Source: Pelomonas caseinilytica (GTDB lineage Bacteria; Pseudomonadota; Gammaproteobacteria; Burkholderiales; Burkholderiaceae_C). Taken from it: DNA of 64,000 bases. Of this stretch, positions 1 through 9,180 are shown in pieces. Every line of letters starts with the position of its first letter. The first letter of the stretch is position 1. The notes beneath the pieces were generated by a model. It was not told where the DNA came from and made no database searches. It saw only the letters and a list, made by a program, of their open reading frames with translations. The translations under genes and the position numbers were made by a program. Where the stretch lies: contig NZ_JAJTWT010000003.1 in the NCBI RefSeq assembly GCF_021353235.1, positions 372,001 through 436,000 on the forward strand, given 5' to 3'.

Positions 1-424
1 CGGCGCTGCCGGCCAGCACCGGCAGGCCGCATTGGCGGGCCAGCTCGCGGGCGCGGGCCTTGTCGCCGAAGAGTTCGAGCTGTTCGGGTGTCGCGCCGAT
101 GAAGGCGAGGTCGGCCGCCGCGCAGGCGCGGGCGAAGGCGGCACTCTCGCTGAGGAAGCCGTAGCCGGGGTGGACGGCGTCGCAGCCATGGCGCCGGGCG
201 GCGGCGACGAGACCCGCGGCGTCGAGGAAGGCGGCGGGCCCGTCACCGGGCAGCTCGGCCACCTCGTCGGCCGCGTCGGCGTGGGCCGAGCCGCCGTCGT
301 CGGCCGTGCGGGCCGCCACGCCGGCGATGCCGAGGTCGCGCAGGGCGCGCAGCACGCGCAGGGCCACTTCCCCGCGGTTGGCGACGAAGACTTTCTTGAA
401 GGCGGCGGGAGGCGAGGCGTCCAT
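1..424 (-). CDS. Biotin carboxylase subunit of an acyl-CoA carboxylase, N-terminal part only (runs off the window)
   Basis: Reading leftward from the ATG whose complement lies at 422-424, the reverse strand encodes a continuous frame of about 141 residues to the window edge. It has the ATP-grasp biotin carboxylase N-domain signatures: KVFVANRGEVALRV near residue 12, then VHPGYGFLSE and FIGATPEQLELFGDK. These are typical of the alpha subunits of acetyl-, propionyl- or methylcrotonyl-CoA carboxylases, which carboxylate biotin with bicarbonate and ATP in the cytoplasm. The C-terminal part is outside the window, so the substrate class and any fused biotin carrier domain cannot be judged. It is divergent from the POT-like transporter, with about 110 bases between the starts. 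Confidence 0.9.
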   Translation of the reverse strand, partial: MDASPPAAFKKVFVANRGEVALRVLRALRDLGIAGVAARTADDGGSAHADAADEVAELPGDGPAAFLDAAGLVAAARRHGCDAVHPGYGFLSESAAFARACAAADLAFIGATPEQLELFGDKARARELARQCGLPVLAGSA

Positions 425-536
425 GGAGGAGGGCGGAGCGGTGGGCGGGCGATGCTAGTCGCCAGCCCGACCCGCCCCTGTCCGCGGGATGACACCCAGG
501 CGCCTGCCCGCATGACACCTGGACAATCCGCGCCCC

Positions 537-2006
537 ATGAACCGAATCGAACGACTATGGGCACGCATCCCCGAGGGATCGACCGTGCTCTTCCTCATCC
601 AGGTCTTCGCGACGCTGGGCTTCGCGGTGCTGCAGTTCACGCTGGCCCTGTATACGACGCGGCGCCACGGCTTCAGCAACGAGCAGGCGGCGTTGATGAC
701 GGGCCTGTTCGGCGCCTTCAACTACGGCCTGCACCTGTTCGGCGGTTATCTCGGCGGGCGCTTCCTGAGCAACCGCAACCTCTTCGTTGGCGGCATGCTG
801 CTGCAGGTGGTGGGCTGTGCCGCCATCGCGGGGGGCAGCCTGGCGGGCCTGTACTGGGGCATGGCCTTCTTCCTCACCGGCAGCGGGCTGAACGTGACCT
901 GCCTGAACATGATGCTGACGCAGCGCTTCGCGCCCGAGGACGACCGCCGCGAAGGCGCCTTCCTCTGGAACTACGCCGGCATGAACATCGGCTTCTTCGT
1001 CGGCTTCACCGTCTCGGGCGCCTTCCAGCTCGGCGAGGACTACCGCTCGCTCTTCTGGTTCGCCTCGCTCGGCAACGCCATGGCCATCGTGCTGGCCCTG
1101 GTGTTCTGGCGCACCGTCGCAGACCGCGACACGCCGTTGTCGCTGCGGCGTGGCGCCGACTTCTGGGGCCGCTTCGGCATCGGCGTGGCGGTGCTCGGCG
1201 GCCTCGTGCCCTTGCTGGCCTGGCTGCTGCAGCATCCCAGCGACACCGCCGTCGGCATGAAGGCCCTGTGCGCGGCCGTCGGCGTGGCGCTGTGCGTGAT
1301 GACGGCCAGGCATCCGGTGCGGGCCGAGCAGCTGCGCATGCAGGCCTACCTGGTGCTGACGCTGGGTTCGCTGGTGTTCTGGTCTCTCTACCAGATGGCG
1401 CCCAGCGGCCTGCAGCTCTACGCCGTGGGCAATGTGCTGATGAACGTCTGGGGCGTGCCGGTGGCGCCGCAATGGGTGCAGAACATCAACACCGTGGTCA
1501 TCGTCGTCGGCGGGCCGTGGCTGGCCGCGGTGTTCGCGCGCTGGCGCGCGCGCGGCTGGCCGGTGGACATCCCGCTGCAGTTCGCCGCCTCGCTGGTGCT
1601 GATGGGCCTGGGCTTCCTGGCCCTGCCGGTGGGCATCCAGTTCGCCGACGCCAGCGGGCGGGCCGACTTCTTCTGGCTCTTCCTGAGCTATGTGCTGCAG
1701 AGCGTGGGCGAGCTGTTGATCTCGCCGGTGGGCTACGCCATGATCGGCCGGCTCGCACCCAGGCAGCACCAGGGCGTGATGATGGGCAGCTGGATGCTGG
1801 TCACCGGCCTGGCCTCGCTCTTCGCCGGAGACTTTTCCGGCATGGTCGCCCAGCCGGCCGACGGCTCGCCGCTCACGACCAACCCCGCCTATGCCACCCT
1901 GTTCACGCAGCTGGCGGTGGGCAGCCTGGTGACCGGCGCGGTGCTGTTCGCGCTGCGGCCCTGGCTGAGGCGGCTGATCGACGGCGCGGCGCGCCGGCCA
2001 GAATGA
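537..2006 (+). CDS. POT/PTR-like MFS transporter (proton-dependent oligopeptide transporter family), divergent
   Basis: This 489-residue, strongly hydrophobic protein has about 12-14 predicted membrane helices. The segment FGGYLGGRF (about residues 68-76) matches the POT family loop after helix 2. FLWNYAGMNIG (142-152) aligns with the second PTR signature (FYxxINxG type). The ExxER proton-coupling motif expected in helix 1 of typical di/tripeptide symporters is not visible; the equivalent stretch (about 20-33) is uncharged. Family membership is therefore better supported than peptide transport itself. The start is the ATG at 537, the first in-frame ATG upstream of helix 1. No partner genes are adjacent. 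Confidence 0.8.
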   Translation: MNRIERLWARIPEGSTVLFLIQVFATLGFAVLQFTLALYTTRRHGFSNEQAALMTGLFGAFNYGLHLFGGYLGGRFLSNRNLFVGGMLLQVVGCAAIAGGSLAGLYWGMAFFLTGSGLNVTCLNMMLTQRFAPEDDRREGAFLWNYAGMNIGFFVGFTVSGAFQLGEDYRSLFWFASLGNAMAIVLALVFWRTVADRDTPLSLRRGADFWGRFGIGVAVLGGLVPLLAWLLQHPSDTAVGMKALCAAVGVALCVMTARHPVRAEQLRMQAYLVLTLGSLVFWSLYQMAPSGLQLYAVGNVLMNVWGVPVAPQWVQNINTVVIVVGGPWLAAVFARWRARGWPVDIPLQFAASLVLMGLGFLALPVGIQFADASGRADFFWLFLSYVLQSVGELLISPVGYAMIGRLAPRQHQGVMMGSWMLVTGLASLFAGDFSGMVAQPADGSPLTTNPAYATLFTQLAVGSLVTGAVLFALRPWLRRLIDGAARRPE

Positions 2007-2097
2007 AGTCCGATTGAAGGGAGTCTTGCATTCGGCAGCCCGTGGCTTCAACCACAATCACTCGCCCACCCGGGCCGTCGAATCACCGGAGAACTGA

Positions 2098-2451
2098 ATG
2101 TCGAAATCGCTGCCGCAACTGCTCAAGCAGATCGCCGAACTGCAGAAGCAGGCGGAGTCCCTGCAGGCCGAGAAGGCCGGCGTCATCAAGCGCATCCGCG
2201 AAGCCATCGCCCACTATTCGCTGGAGCCCGAGGAACTGTTCGGCCCGGCCACGCGGGCTCGGGGCAAGCGCAAGGGCGCCAAGGCAGCCCCCCGCAAGAC
2301 CACGGCCAGGAAGGCGCGGCCCGCCGGCGTCGCCAAGTACGGCGACGGCACGGGCCGCACCTGGACGGGCGTGGGCAAACGGCCCAACTGGTTCAAGGAC
2401 GCCCTGGCCGCCGGCAAGACCGAGGCCGACCTGCTGATCCACAAGGGCTGA
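2098..2451 (+). CDS. H-NS family nucleoid-associated protein
   Basis: This 117-residue basic protein has a leucine-rich coiled-coil N-terminus (about residues 5-40) for dimerisation. A lysine/alanine-rich linker (about 55-80) follows, then a C-terminal DNA-binding segment with YGDGTGRTWTGVGKRPNWF (about 81-99), the betaproteobacterial H-NS signature related to the TWTGRGRxP motif. Such proteins bind AT-rich DNA minor grooves and silence horizontally acquired genes. The ATG at 2098 follows a GGAGAA ribosome-binding site. The gene is monocistronic and ends in a strong intrinsic terminator 40 bases downstream. Confidence 0.93.
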   Translation: MSKSLPQLLKQIAELQKQAESLQAEKAGVIKRIREAIAHYSLEPEELFGPATRARGKRKGAKAAPRKTTARKARPAGVAKYGDGTGRTWTGVGKRPNWFKDALAAGKTEADLLIHKG

Positions 2452-2490
2452 GTCGCATCCTCGTCGGCGCCCGTCGGCGCCGGCCGAAGA

Positions 2491-2522
2491 AGAAGGCCCG
2501 GTGCATTCGCACCGGGCCTTCT
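2491..2522 (+). terminator. Intrinsic terminator of the H-NS-like gene
   Basis: A perfect 14-base-pair stem (AGAAGGCCCGGTGC, loop ATTC, then the exact complement) lies about 40 bases after the H-NS stop codon. The T-tract after it is short (CTGTCGTCTG), which is common in very GC-rich genomes. Confidence 0.8.
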
Positions 2523-2627
2523 GTCGTCTGCCTCTGGAGCGGTCTTCGGACAACGACTCGGGCTGGCGACGATCCAAGCTTAGGCCGCCGCCCGCCGCCA
2601 CGCCACCTCCCCGGGGCCGATCGAAGG

Positions 2628-2645
2628 CGTAGGTGCGCGCCTACG
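2628..2645. promoter_or_regulatory. Palindrome upstream of the orphan binding-protein gene, possible operator
   Basis: An 18-base imperfect palindrome, CGTAGGTGCGCGCCTACG, lies about 65 bases before the GTG/ATG start at 2709/2715. All positions pair except one T-G position. The distance suits an operator, but no regulator gene is adjacent, so its role is a guess. Confidence 0.3.
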
Positions 2646-2708
2646 GGACCGTCGTCTCCGTTGTCGGGGGGCTGCGCACTTACCCAAAACTCAGCGCGGC
2701 GTTAGGCT

Positions 2709-3779
2709 GTGCGCATGCCGCTCGCCCGCGCGATCCATAACGCCATCTCTCGGTGGTGCCGCCACGCCGTGCTTGGCCTGCTCGTTGCTTGCATCGCCGG
2801 CGGCGCCGTCGCGCAGGCCGGGCCGCGGCGAGTCGTCTTCCTTGCCCAGGATTTCCGCAACGGCGGCATCACCACCGTCTATCGCAGCTTCGAGCAGGCC
2901 TGCCAGGAACTCGGCTGGACGCTGAGCGTCGTCAACGGCAAGGGCGACAAGGCGGTCATCCGCCGCCTGTTCGACGAAGCCCTGGCGGCGGGCGTGGACG
3001 GCATCGTGCTGGGCGGCTTCGACGAGGCCGACATCGCGGACCGGCTGGCCGCGACGTCACGGCCCCCGCCGGCGCTGGTGGGCTGGCATGCGTCGGCAGC
3101 CCACGGGCCGACGCCCTATCTGTTCGCCAACGTCAGCACCGACCCGCATGTCGTCGCCGACATGGCCGTTGCCCTGGTCACGCCGCCGAGCGGCGGCCAG
3201 GCCGGCGTCGTCATCTTCAACGACAGCCGCTTCGACATCGCCAACGTCAAGACCCTGCGGATGCGCGACGCGCTGTCGCGCTGCGCCCGTTGCGAGCTGC
3301 TGGCCGTCGAAGACCTGCCCATCGCCAGCGCCGCCAAGGATGTGCCGGCCGCGCTGGAGAAGCTGCAGCAGCGTTTCGGCAAGCGCTGGACCCATGTGCT
3401 GGCCATCAACGACATCTACATGGATTCCATGCACTTTCCGCTGCAGGCCCTGGGCCGCGGCGACATCGTCGGCATCGCCGCCGGCGACGGCTCGCGCATG
3501 GCGCTGAGCCGCATCCGCTCCGGACGCTCGCAGCAGCTGGCCACCATCGCCGAGCCCACAGGCCTGCAGGGCTGGCAGCTGGCCGATGAACTGCGGCGGG
3601 CCTTCGCGAAGCAGCCACCCAGCGGCCGCGTCGCCCAGCCCATCGCCGTCACGACGGAGCTGCTGCGCCAGCTCGGCCCGCTCGAGATCGACGACCTGCT
3701 GCCGTACCGGGCCGAATACCGCCAGCAGTGGTCGACCAGTCAGCAGGGCCGGGCCAAGGCGGGCGAGACGCCGAAATAG
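2709..3779 (+). CDS. Orphan periplasmic substrate-binding protein of the sugar/LacI-like type (peripla_BP fold)
   Basis: This 356-residue protein has an N-terminal signal peptide (hydrophobic stretch about residues 18-36, ending near AVAQAG). Its fold resembles type I periplasmic binding proteins: VVFLAQDFRNGG opens the first lobe, GVDGIVLGG sits in the middle, and a THVLAINDIYMDSM-type segment precedes the second lobe. It is close to ribose- or TorT-like binding proteins. No ABC permease, ATPase or sensor kinase gene is adjacent, so it may feed an unlinked transporter or act as a sensor lid. The start may be GTG at 2709 or ATG at 2715. It is convergent with nrdJ. Confidence 0.75.
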   Translation: MRMPLARAIHNAISRWCRHAVLGLLVACIAGGAVAQAGPRRVVFLAQDFRNGGITTVYRSFEQACQELGWTLSVVNGKGDKAVIRRLFDEALAAGVDGIVLGGFDEADIADRLAATSRPPPALVGWHASAAHGPTPYLFANVSTDPHVVADMAVALVTPPSGGQAGVVIFNDSRFDIANVKTLRMRDALSRCARCELLAVEDLPIASAAKDVPAALEKLQQRFGKRWTHVLAINDIYMDSMHFPLQALGRGDIVGIAAGDGSRMALSRIRSGRSQQLATIAEPTGLQGWQLADELRRAFAKQPPSGRVAQPIAVTTELLRQLGPLEIDDLLPYRAEYRQQWSTSQQGRAKAGETPK

Positions 3780-3801
3780 AGGCTACAGGAGCGGCGCCGC
3801 C

Positions 3802-3829
3802 CGTCACCGCGTAGCGAGCGCAGGTGACG
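3802..3829. terminator. Hairpin between convergent genes, possible bidirectional terminator
   Basis: Arms CGTCACC and GGTGACG, with an additional inner GCG/CGC pairing, form a hairpin between the stop of the binding-protein gene (3779) and the stop of nrdJ (3856). There is no T-tract on either side, so termination is plausible but not certain. Confidence 0.4.
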
Positions 3830-3855
3830 TGGCTGGCCTGGTCCGACGTGAAGCC

Positions 3856-6800
3856 TCAGCCGCACTGCCCCACGTAGCCACAGGCGGTGCAGAAATCGCA
3901 GCCGTCCTTGTGGATCATGGTGGCGTTGCCGCATTCCGGGCAGGGCTTGCCGGCCTGCACCTGCAGCGTGCCCGGCGCCGCGCCGAGCTTGGGCGTGGGC
4001 GACTGCAGCAGGCCCATGTCGGTCAGTGGCTGGCCTTCCTCGTCGAGGATGCCCAGCATGGCGTAGCGGTGGATGATGAGGCGGGCCACATAGGCCACCG
4101 TCGAGGGCCAGACCTGCTGGCGGCGCTCGCCGTTGAGCGAGGGCACGGGCGCCATGAAGTGGCCCAGCGGCTCGCCCACGTTGAGCAGCTTGCGCAGCTT
4201 CATCGCGATCCAGCCGGGGTCCATGACGCGCATGTCCAGCGACAGCAGCCGCGCCAGCCCGTCCAGCGCCTTGGGATAGTTGCCCGAGAAGCCCATCGCG
4301 CAGGGGCGGGTGACGCTGCCGCCCTCGGGCGTGGGCAGCACGACCTCCTTCAGCGTCAGCGTGAACTGCTCGTTCGTGGCGGGGTTGTCCACGTCGACGG
4401 CCCAGGCCAGCGTGCCCGAGACGCCGGTGCGCGGCTCGTTGCGGCTGAACATGGCGTCCACCACCGGCGTGGGGCCGCCTTCGCCCAGGGCGCCGAGCTG
4501 CTCGCAGCGCCAGCGGATGACGGCCGCCGTGGCCGCGACGACGCCGGGGAAGAGCCGCGGCTCGCCGTTGGGCGGCATGGGCATCTCGAACGCGCGCTCC
4601 TCGGCCACCGTGGCCAGGGCGTCGAGCTTGAGGCGCAGCCAGGCCGCGTCGTTGGTGCGCAGGTCGGTCGACAGCGTCTTGGCCAGGGCCGACAGGCCGC
4701 GCGGCTGCTCGGCGCCGTTCACCCACACCTCGAAGGGCAGGTTGCGCCCGAACAGGCCGCCGTCGGGGCCGTCCAGCGGCAGCTCGCCGATGAAGAGGGC
4801 GAAGTCGCCGTGCGGATGCTGGATGAGGTAGCTCCAGGCCGGATTGCCGCCGGGCATCTCGGGGCGGCTGGGCCAGCGCAGCGAGGCGACCACGGCCTGG
4901 GGCAGGCGCTCGACCTTGAGGCGCTGGTTGGTGCCGTCCACTTCCGCTCGCAGCGGCTCGGGCTGCTTGACCTCGGGCGTGACCGACAGCACCGAGCCCA
5001 GCACGCTGTTGGGCCGGTAGGTGGCCAGACCCTTGAGCTTGGACTGCCAGGCCTGGACGTAGAGGTCCTGGAAGTCCTCGTAGGGATAGTCAGCCGGCAC
5101 GTTGACCGTCTTGCTGATGGACGTGTCGATGTAGGGCGCGACGGCCGCCACCATGGCGGCATGGTCGGCGGCGCTCAGCTCGAGCGCCGTGACGAAGGCT
5201 TCGCTCAGCGGCGCGTCGGCACCGAAGAGGTGGCGGTACAGGCGCCAGGCATGGTCTTCGACCTGGTACTCCTTGAAGCCGCCGCCCTCGCTCTGCGGCA
5301 GGCGCTTCTTGCGCGTGTAGGCCCAGGAGAAGGCCGGCTCGATGCCGTTGCTGGCGTTGTCGGCGAAGGCCAGGCTGATGGTGCCGGTGGGGGCGATGGA
5401 CAGCAGGTGGGAGTTGCGCAGGCCCTGGGCGCGGATCTTGTCCTTCAGGCCCTGCGGCAGGCGCGAGGCGAAGCTGCCGCCGGAGAGATAGAGGTCGGCG
5501 TTGAAGAGCGGGAAGCTGCCGCGTTCGGCGGCCAGCTCGCTGGAGGCGGCATAGGCCGCGTCGCGCATGATCTCGCTGATGCGGCTGGCCATGTCACGCG
5601 CTTCCTGCGTGTCGTAGCGCAGGTTGAGCATGACCAGGGCGTCGCCCAGGCCCGTGAACCCGAGGCCGACGCGGCGCTTGTTGGCGGCCTCCTGGGCTTG
5701 CGCGGGCAGGGGCCAGGGCGTCACGTCGAGGACGTTGTCGAGCATGCGCGTGGCCACGGCCACGACCTCGGTGAAGCCGGCCTCGTCGAACACCGGCTTG
5801 GGCGAGAAGGGGTCGCGCACGAAGCGGGTCAGGTCGATGGAGCCGAGGCAGCAGCAGCCGTAGGGCGGAAGAGGTTGCTCGGCGCATTGCCCGGTCACCA
5901 GACCGTTGAATATGACGGTATTGCCGTCTGCCTGAGTCGTGTCGTAGACCGGCTCCGTGCCGACGGATTGGATGCTCGCGACGGTCGCCGCGAAGCGCTG
6001 GGTCTTCTTCAGCGCCTTGCCCTCGACCCACGCCTCGTACTTCTCGCGCTTGGCCGGCAGCAAGAAGCCGATCTCCTGCATGAAGGCCTCGCGCGATTCA
6101 CCGTCGATGATGAGTTCATGCAGGGTCTGGCACGTGTATTCCCGGTGGCCGCCGTGCCCATCCGGCAGACTGCGCGGACCACCTTGGCGGCGCTCATGAA
6201 TGCGGGAGAAAACCCCGAAATTCGCCAGTAGCACCTGCACGTCCTTCAGCAATTGCCGATGAATGGATGACAGGCGCACGGAACAGCTTTGGCTGAGCGA
6301 GGACACGTTGACCGTTCCATCGGTCTGGAAAAGTGCGCGCAAATAGCCGCGCACACAGTCCTCGCTCCCCTGCCAGACCACTTCGGGCACGGAAACCTTG
6401 GTCTGGGCATTGAACCCGAAGCCTGCCAGCACACGCGCCAGCATGGTCGAGCGGATCATCACAAGGTTCCGCTCGGCCACAGCGACAGGTTTGACCACAT
6501 ACTCCCGCGGAGATTGCGCAAGGCCGGCAATCAGCGAATTGATGAAGGTCGCCACGCCATCGGCTAGTTGCCGCTCTTCGTTCCACAGGTTCACCACCGC
6601 GGCTTGCATGCCCTTGCCGCGGTTCGTGAAATGCCCATCCCCGGTAATCAGTCCCAACAGCATGCCCAGGGCCTCGCTTCCCTGACGGCCAAACTGCCCC
6701 TTGCCGGACTGCACCCAGAGTTCATCGCCCACCTTGAGTTCGGACAGCTTGATCTTGCCGCGCGCCGTGTAGAAGTCGTGCCAGGCCGTAGCCTTGATCT

Positions 6801-7875
6801 CGTAGCCCTCGGCCGTCGTGACCCTGAAGACCTCCGCCTGGGCCGACGTCATGAACGCCGGCACGGCCGGCCGCACCACAGTGCCACGCTCCGGGCCGCC
6901 CAGTGCCCGCCGGTCCACCGTGCACTCCAGCGCCGCGCCAGCGGCCTGCAGCCATGCAATGGGCACCAGCCCATGTTGGGTGGCCAGCCGCGTATCGCCC
7001 GTCACGCACGGGTTGGTCGCCGCGATCGTCTCGCAGTAGTGCAGGTTGTTGTCGGCGTTGATGCGGTCCAGGAAGAGCACGCCGGGCTCTGCGTGGTCGT
7101 AGGTGGAACGCATGACCTGGTCCCACAGGGCGCGGGCCCTGACCTTGCGGTAGACCCACAGGCCGTCGCCGCGCTGGTAGGCGCCGGCCTCGATCTGCTC
7201 TTCGCTCGGCCGCGCCTTGTGCGCGAGCTCGACCTGCCCGTCCGATTGCACGGCCTCCATGAAGGCGTCGGTCACGCCGATGGAGATGTTGAAGTTGCGC
7301 AGGTCGCCCTGGTCCTTGGCGTGGATGAAGGCCTCGATGTCGGGGTGGTCGCAGCGCAGCACGCCCATCTGGGCGCCGCGGCGGCTGCCGGCGCTCTCCA
7401 CCGTCTCGCAGCTGCGGTCGAAGACGCGCATGTAGCTGATGGGGCCGGAGGCGTGGCTGCGGGTGGAGCCCACCCAGGCGCCGGCCGGGCGGATGCGGCT
7501 GAAGTCATAGCCCACGCCGCCGCCGCGGCGCATGGTCTCGGCGGCTTCGGTCAGCGCGGTGTAGATGCCGGGCACGCCGTCCTCGGCCGCCGCGATGGCG
7601 TCGCCCACCGGCTGCACGAAACAGTTGATCAGCGTGGCCGACAGTTCGGTGCCCGCCGCCGACATGATGCGGCCGGCCGGCACGAAGCCGCGTTTCTGCG
7701 CTTCGAGGAAGGCCGCCGTCCAGCGGGCGCGGTCGGCCGGCTTCTCGGCCTGGGCGAGGGCCCGGGCGACGCGTTCGCGCAGCTCGTCGGGCGTCTGCTC
7801 GCCGCCCTTGGCGTATTTCTCGATCAGTACTTCGCTGGAGATGTCCTGCACCGGCAGGTCGGTGATGCTGCTCAC
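3856..7875 (-). CDS. nrdJ: Vitamin B12-dependent (class II) ribonucleotide reductase interrupted by an intein
   Basis: The 1339-residue precursor equals a 965-residue class II ribonucleotide reductase plus a 374-residue intein. The mature enzyme reduces ribonucleotides to deoxyribonucleotides with adenosylcobalamin. Visible signatures are the early cysteine in LINCFVQP (about 84), [15 protein letters not shown], the broken active-site motif [13 protein letters not shown] with catalytic Cys at precursor position 664, and [10 protein letters not shown]-terminal zinc ribbon (CPECG...CDFCTACG) ends the protein. The intein fills residues 290-663 and ends directly before Cys664, so activity requires splicing. 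The start ATG complement lies at 7873-7875. A LexA-like box lies 16 bases upstream, and I found no cobalamin riboswitch there. Confidence 0.96.
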   Translation of the reverse strand: MSSITDLPVQDISSEVLIEKYAKGGEQTPDELRERVARALAQAEKPADRARWTAAFLEAQKRGFVPAGRIMSAAGTELSATLINCFVQPVGDAIAAAEDGVPGIYTALTEAAETMRRGGGVGYDFSRIRPAGAWVGSTRSHASGPISYMRVFDRSCETVESAGSRRGAQMGVLRCDHPDIEAFIHAKDQGDLRNFNISIGVTDAFMEAVQSDGQVELAHKARPSEEQIEAGAYQRGDGLWVYRKVRARALWDQVMRSTYDHAEPGVLFLDRINADNNLHYCETIAATNPCVTGDTRLATQHGLVPIAWLQAAGAALECTVDRRALGGPERGTVVRPAVPAFMTSAQAEVFRVTTAEGYEIKATAWHDFYTARGKIKLSELKVGDELWVQSGKGQFGRQGSEALGMLLGLITGDGHFTNRGKGMQAAVVNLWNEERQLADGVATFINSLIAGLAQSPREYVVKPVAVAERNLVMIRSTMLARVLAGFGFNAQTKVSVPEVVWQGSEDCVRGYLRALFQTDGTVNVSSLSQSCSVRLSSIHRQLLKDVQVLLANFGVFSRIHERRQGGPRSLPDGHGGHREYTCQTLHELIIDGESREAFMQEIGFLLPAKREKYEAWVEGKALKKTQRFAATVASIQSVGTEPVYDTTQADGNTVIFNGLVTGQCAEQPLPPYGCCCLGSIDLTRFVRDPFSPKPVFDEAGFTEVVAVATRMLDNVLDVTPWPLPAQAQEAANKRRVGLGFTGLGDALVMLNLRYDTQEARDMASRISEIMRDAAYAASSELAAERGSFPLFNADLYLSGGSFASRLPQGLKDKIRAQGLRNSHLLSIAPTGTISLAFADNASNGIEPAFSWAYTRKKRLPQSEGGGFKEYQVEDHAWRLYRHLFGADAPLSEAFVTALELSAADHAAMVAAVAPYIDTSISKTVNVPADYPYEDFQDLYVQAWQSKLKGLATYRPNSVLGSVLSVTPEVKQPEPLRAEVDGTNQRLKVERLPQAVVASLRWPSRPEMPGGNPAWSYLIQHPHGDFALFIGELPLDGPDGGLFGRNLPFEVWVNGAEQPRGLSALAKTLSTDLRTNDAAWLRLKLDALATVAEERAFEMPMPPNGEPRLFPGVVAATAAVIRWRCEQLGALGEGGPTPVVDAMFSRNEPRTGVSGTLAWAVDVDNPATNEQFTLTLKEVVLPTPEGGSVTRPCAMGFSGNYPKALDGLARLLSLDMRVMDPGWIAMKLRKLLNVGEPLGHFMAPVPSLNGERRQQVWPSTVAYVARLIIHRYAMLGILDEEGQPLTDMGLLQSPTPKLGAAPGTLQVQAGKPCPECGNATMIHKDGCDFCTACGYVGQCG
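5887..7008 (-). other. Intein with LAGLIDADG homing endonuclease inside NrdJ
   Basis: The insert begins with Cys290 (block A, CVTGDTRL) and contains a block B-like stretch ([16 protein letters not shown]). Two LAGLIDADG-type motifs follow, [11 protein letters not shown] and [12 protein letters not shown], with the acidic residues expected of an active DOD homing endonuclease. Block F is [16 protein letters not shown], and the insert ends LVTGQ before extein Cys664. The usual His-Asn end is Gly-Gln here; Gln-terminated inteins are known but uncommon. By eye this stretch is less GC-rich than its flanks and its codon use differs, which fits horizontal entry. The boundaries follow from aligning the flanking extein motif TNP/C. 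Confidence 0.93.
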
Positions 7876-7890
7876 GATAGGCCTCGATTA

Positions 7891-7906
7891 CTGGATTTAA
7901 TTACAG
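7891..7906. promoter_or_regulatory. LexA-like (SOS) box upstream of nrdJ
   Basis: CTGGATTTAATTACAG matches the CTG-N10-CAG core of proteobacterial LexA sites, with one deviation from CTGT-N8-ACAG. It lies in a locally AT-rich patch 16 bases before the nrdJ start, where a promoter would be expected. DNA-damage control of a ribonucleotide reductase is biologically sensible, but this single match is only suggestive. Confidence 0.4.
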
Positions 7907-8041
7907 TCTACGCCCTCGTCCCGGTAAGCGCTAACCGAGGTTTTGAGCAGGCGAAACATTGTCGAAAAGGGCGCAGGTTGCCAGCCGCCATGTCGCACCG
8001 CCTTGACGGCAAGCAGAGGTGTGCGACTTATCCGGGCGGCC

Positions 8042-8611
8042 TCAGAACGGATTGATGCTCTTCTCTCGGCGGTAATGGATGTAACCGACGCTCGCGCCGG
8101 CGCGCAGCCCGACACCCAGGCGGATGGGTGCCAGCGTGATGCCGTTCAGGCGCTGGTAGTTGATGCCCGCGCCACCGACGTAGTAGAGGCTGCCGTCCAC
8201 GCCGGGGAAGCGCTGGTAGATGGCGCTCGGCTTGGGCAGGTGGTAGACGAGGGTGAACACCTTGGAGGCGTTGGCCCCGAGGTCGAAGCCGATGGACGGC
8301 CCGGCCCAGTAGACCTTGGCGGCGCCGCCGCCCTTCATCAGCAGCTCGCCGTCGCCGTAGCGCAGGCCGACGGTGATGGCGGCCGAGGCCTCCTCGCCCT
8401 TCACGTAGGCGTTGGGGCGCCCCTGCTCCTTGAAGGCCTTCTCGATGACCTTGGCCAGGCCCTCGGTGGTCTGGCCGAAGAAGTCGGTGGCGGCCTTGAG
8501 GATGGAATCCTCGTCGTAGGTGCTGTCCTTGTCGTCCGCCGCGAAGGCGGGCAGCGTGGAAGCGGCGGCCACGGCGGCCAGGTGTTGGAGAGTTTGGCGG
8601 CGGTCGATCAT
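8042..8611 (-). CDS. DUF1134/EipA-like envelope protein
   Basis: This 189-residue protein has a signal peptide (hydrophobic about residues 8-22, cleavage after PAFA). It resembles DUF1134 proteins, whose Brucella member EipA supports envelope integrity. Typical segments are SILKAATDFFGQTTEGLAKV, a GPSIGFDLGANASK core, LVYHLP and a closing GVGLRAGASVGYIHY stretch. I chose the ATG at 8611 because AGGAG lies 6 bases before it; a longer TTG-initiated version to 8656 lacks this. A function in the periplasm is inferred from the family and from the signal peptide. It is not obviously in an operon. Confidence 0.8.
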   Translation of the reverse strand: MIDRRQTLQHLAAVAAASTLPAFAADDKDSTYDEDSILKAATDFFGQTTEGLAKVIEKAFKEQGRPNAYVKGEEASAAITVGLRYGDGELLMKGGGAAKVYWAGPSIGFDLGANASKVFTLVYHLPKPSAIYQRFPGVDGSLYYVGGAGINYQRLNGITLAPIRLGVGLRAGASVGYIHYRREKSINPF

Positions 8612-8705
8612 GGCGGCTCCTGTTGCTTGCCCCTCGGGGTCGGCCAGCATAAACAATGTGAAGTTTGGCCGCCCGCGGGCGAATCGCTCCCCCTAGACTC
8701 GCTCC

Positions 8706-9140
8706 ATGTCGTCCAACCCCGACCTCCAGCGGCTGTCGGCCGCGCTCGAATACGTCGACCTCGCGGCGGGCCTGCACCTTGCCGGCGGCGCCGACCACGC
8801 GGCGCGGCTGCTGGCGGCCGCGGCCGAGCAGCTGCTGGGCGATCTGGTGCGCCTCATCGACGCGCCGAGCGCCTCGGTCGACGCGCGCGAGCTGCTGGCC
8901 CGCGTGGCCCGCGCCCACCGCCCGGCCGTCGTCGCGCCGCGCCAGCCCGCCGAGCACGATTGGGACGCCCCGCCCACCAGCCCCGACGGCACGCGCGAGG
9001 AGACCATCGCCTTCCTGCGCGCCTCCTGGTTCATGCTCGAAGCCATGGGCCTGGCCACGCTGGCGCCCGAGGGGCTGCAGAAGGCCGTGGACCACAGCAC
9101 CGTCTTCGGCAGCGGCGCCGAGCTGGAGCCCTTCGTCTAG
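8706..9140 (+). CDS. Hypothetical alpha-helical protein, resembling HEPN-like helical proteins
   Basis: This 144-residue protein has no signal peptide or membrane segment. It is mostly predicted helices: an N-terminal helical pair (about residues 5-46, with LAAGLHLAGGADHAARLLAAAAEQLLG) and a C-terminal helix after TREETIAFLRASWFMLEAMGL. The N-terminal stretch reminds me of small proteins with the pattern ALHLAGAAEEILG, but I cannot assign the family firmly. The PilZ gene starts 40 bases downstream in the same direction, so the two may be co-transcribed. The start ATG 8706 is the first in frame. Confidence 0.6.
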   Translation: MSSNPDLQRLSAALEYVDLAAGLHLAGGADHAARLLAAAAEQLLGDLVRLIDAPSASVDARELLARVARAHRPAVVAPRQPAEHDWDAPPTSPDGTREETIAFLRASWFMLEAMGLATLAPEGLQKAVDHSTVFGSGAELEPFV

Positions 9141-9180
9141 GACGGCCCGGCCCCTGCACACCCCTTTCAGGGAGATCATC

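Noticed and set aside
488..523. Direct repeat ATGACACC before the POT gene
   Set aside because: Two short copies 23 bases apart without other support; too weak to report as a site.
32..2017. 661-residue frame overlapping the biotin carboxylase and POT genes
   Set aside because: It overlaps two recognisable genes on both strands and shows arginine/proline-rich low-complexity translation.
3586..6231. 881-residue open frame opposite nrdJ
   Set aside because: Composition typical of an antisense shadow, and nrdJ on the other strand is beyond doubt.
7876..8041. Cobalamin riboswitch upstream of the B12-dependent reductase
   Set aside because: The conserved B12-box and accessory blocks are not present in this 165-base gap on the reverse strand.
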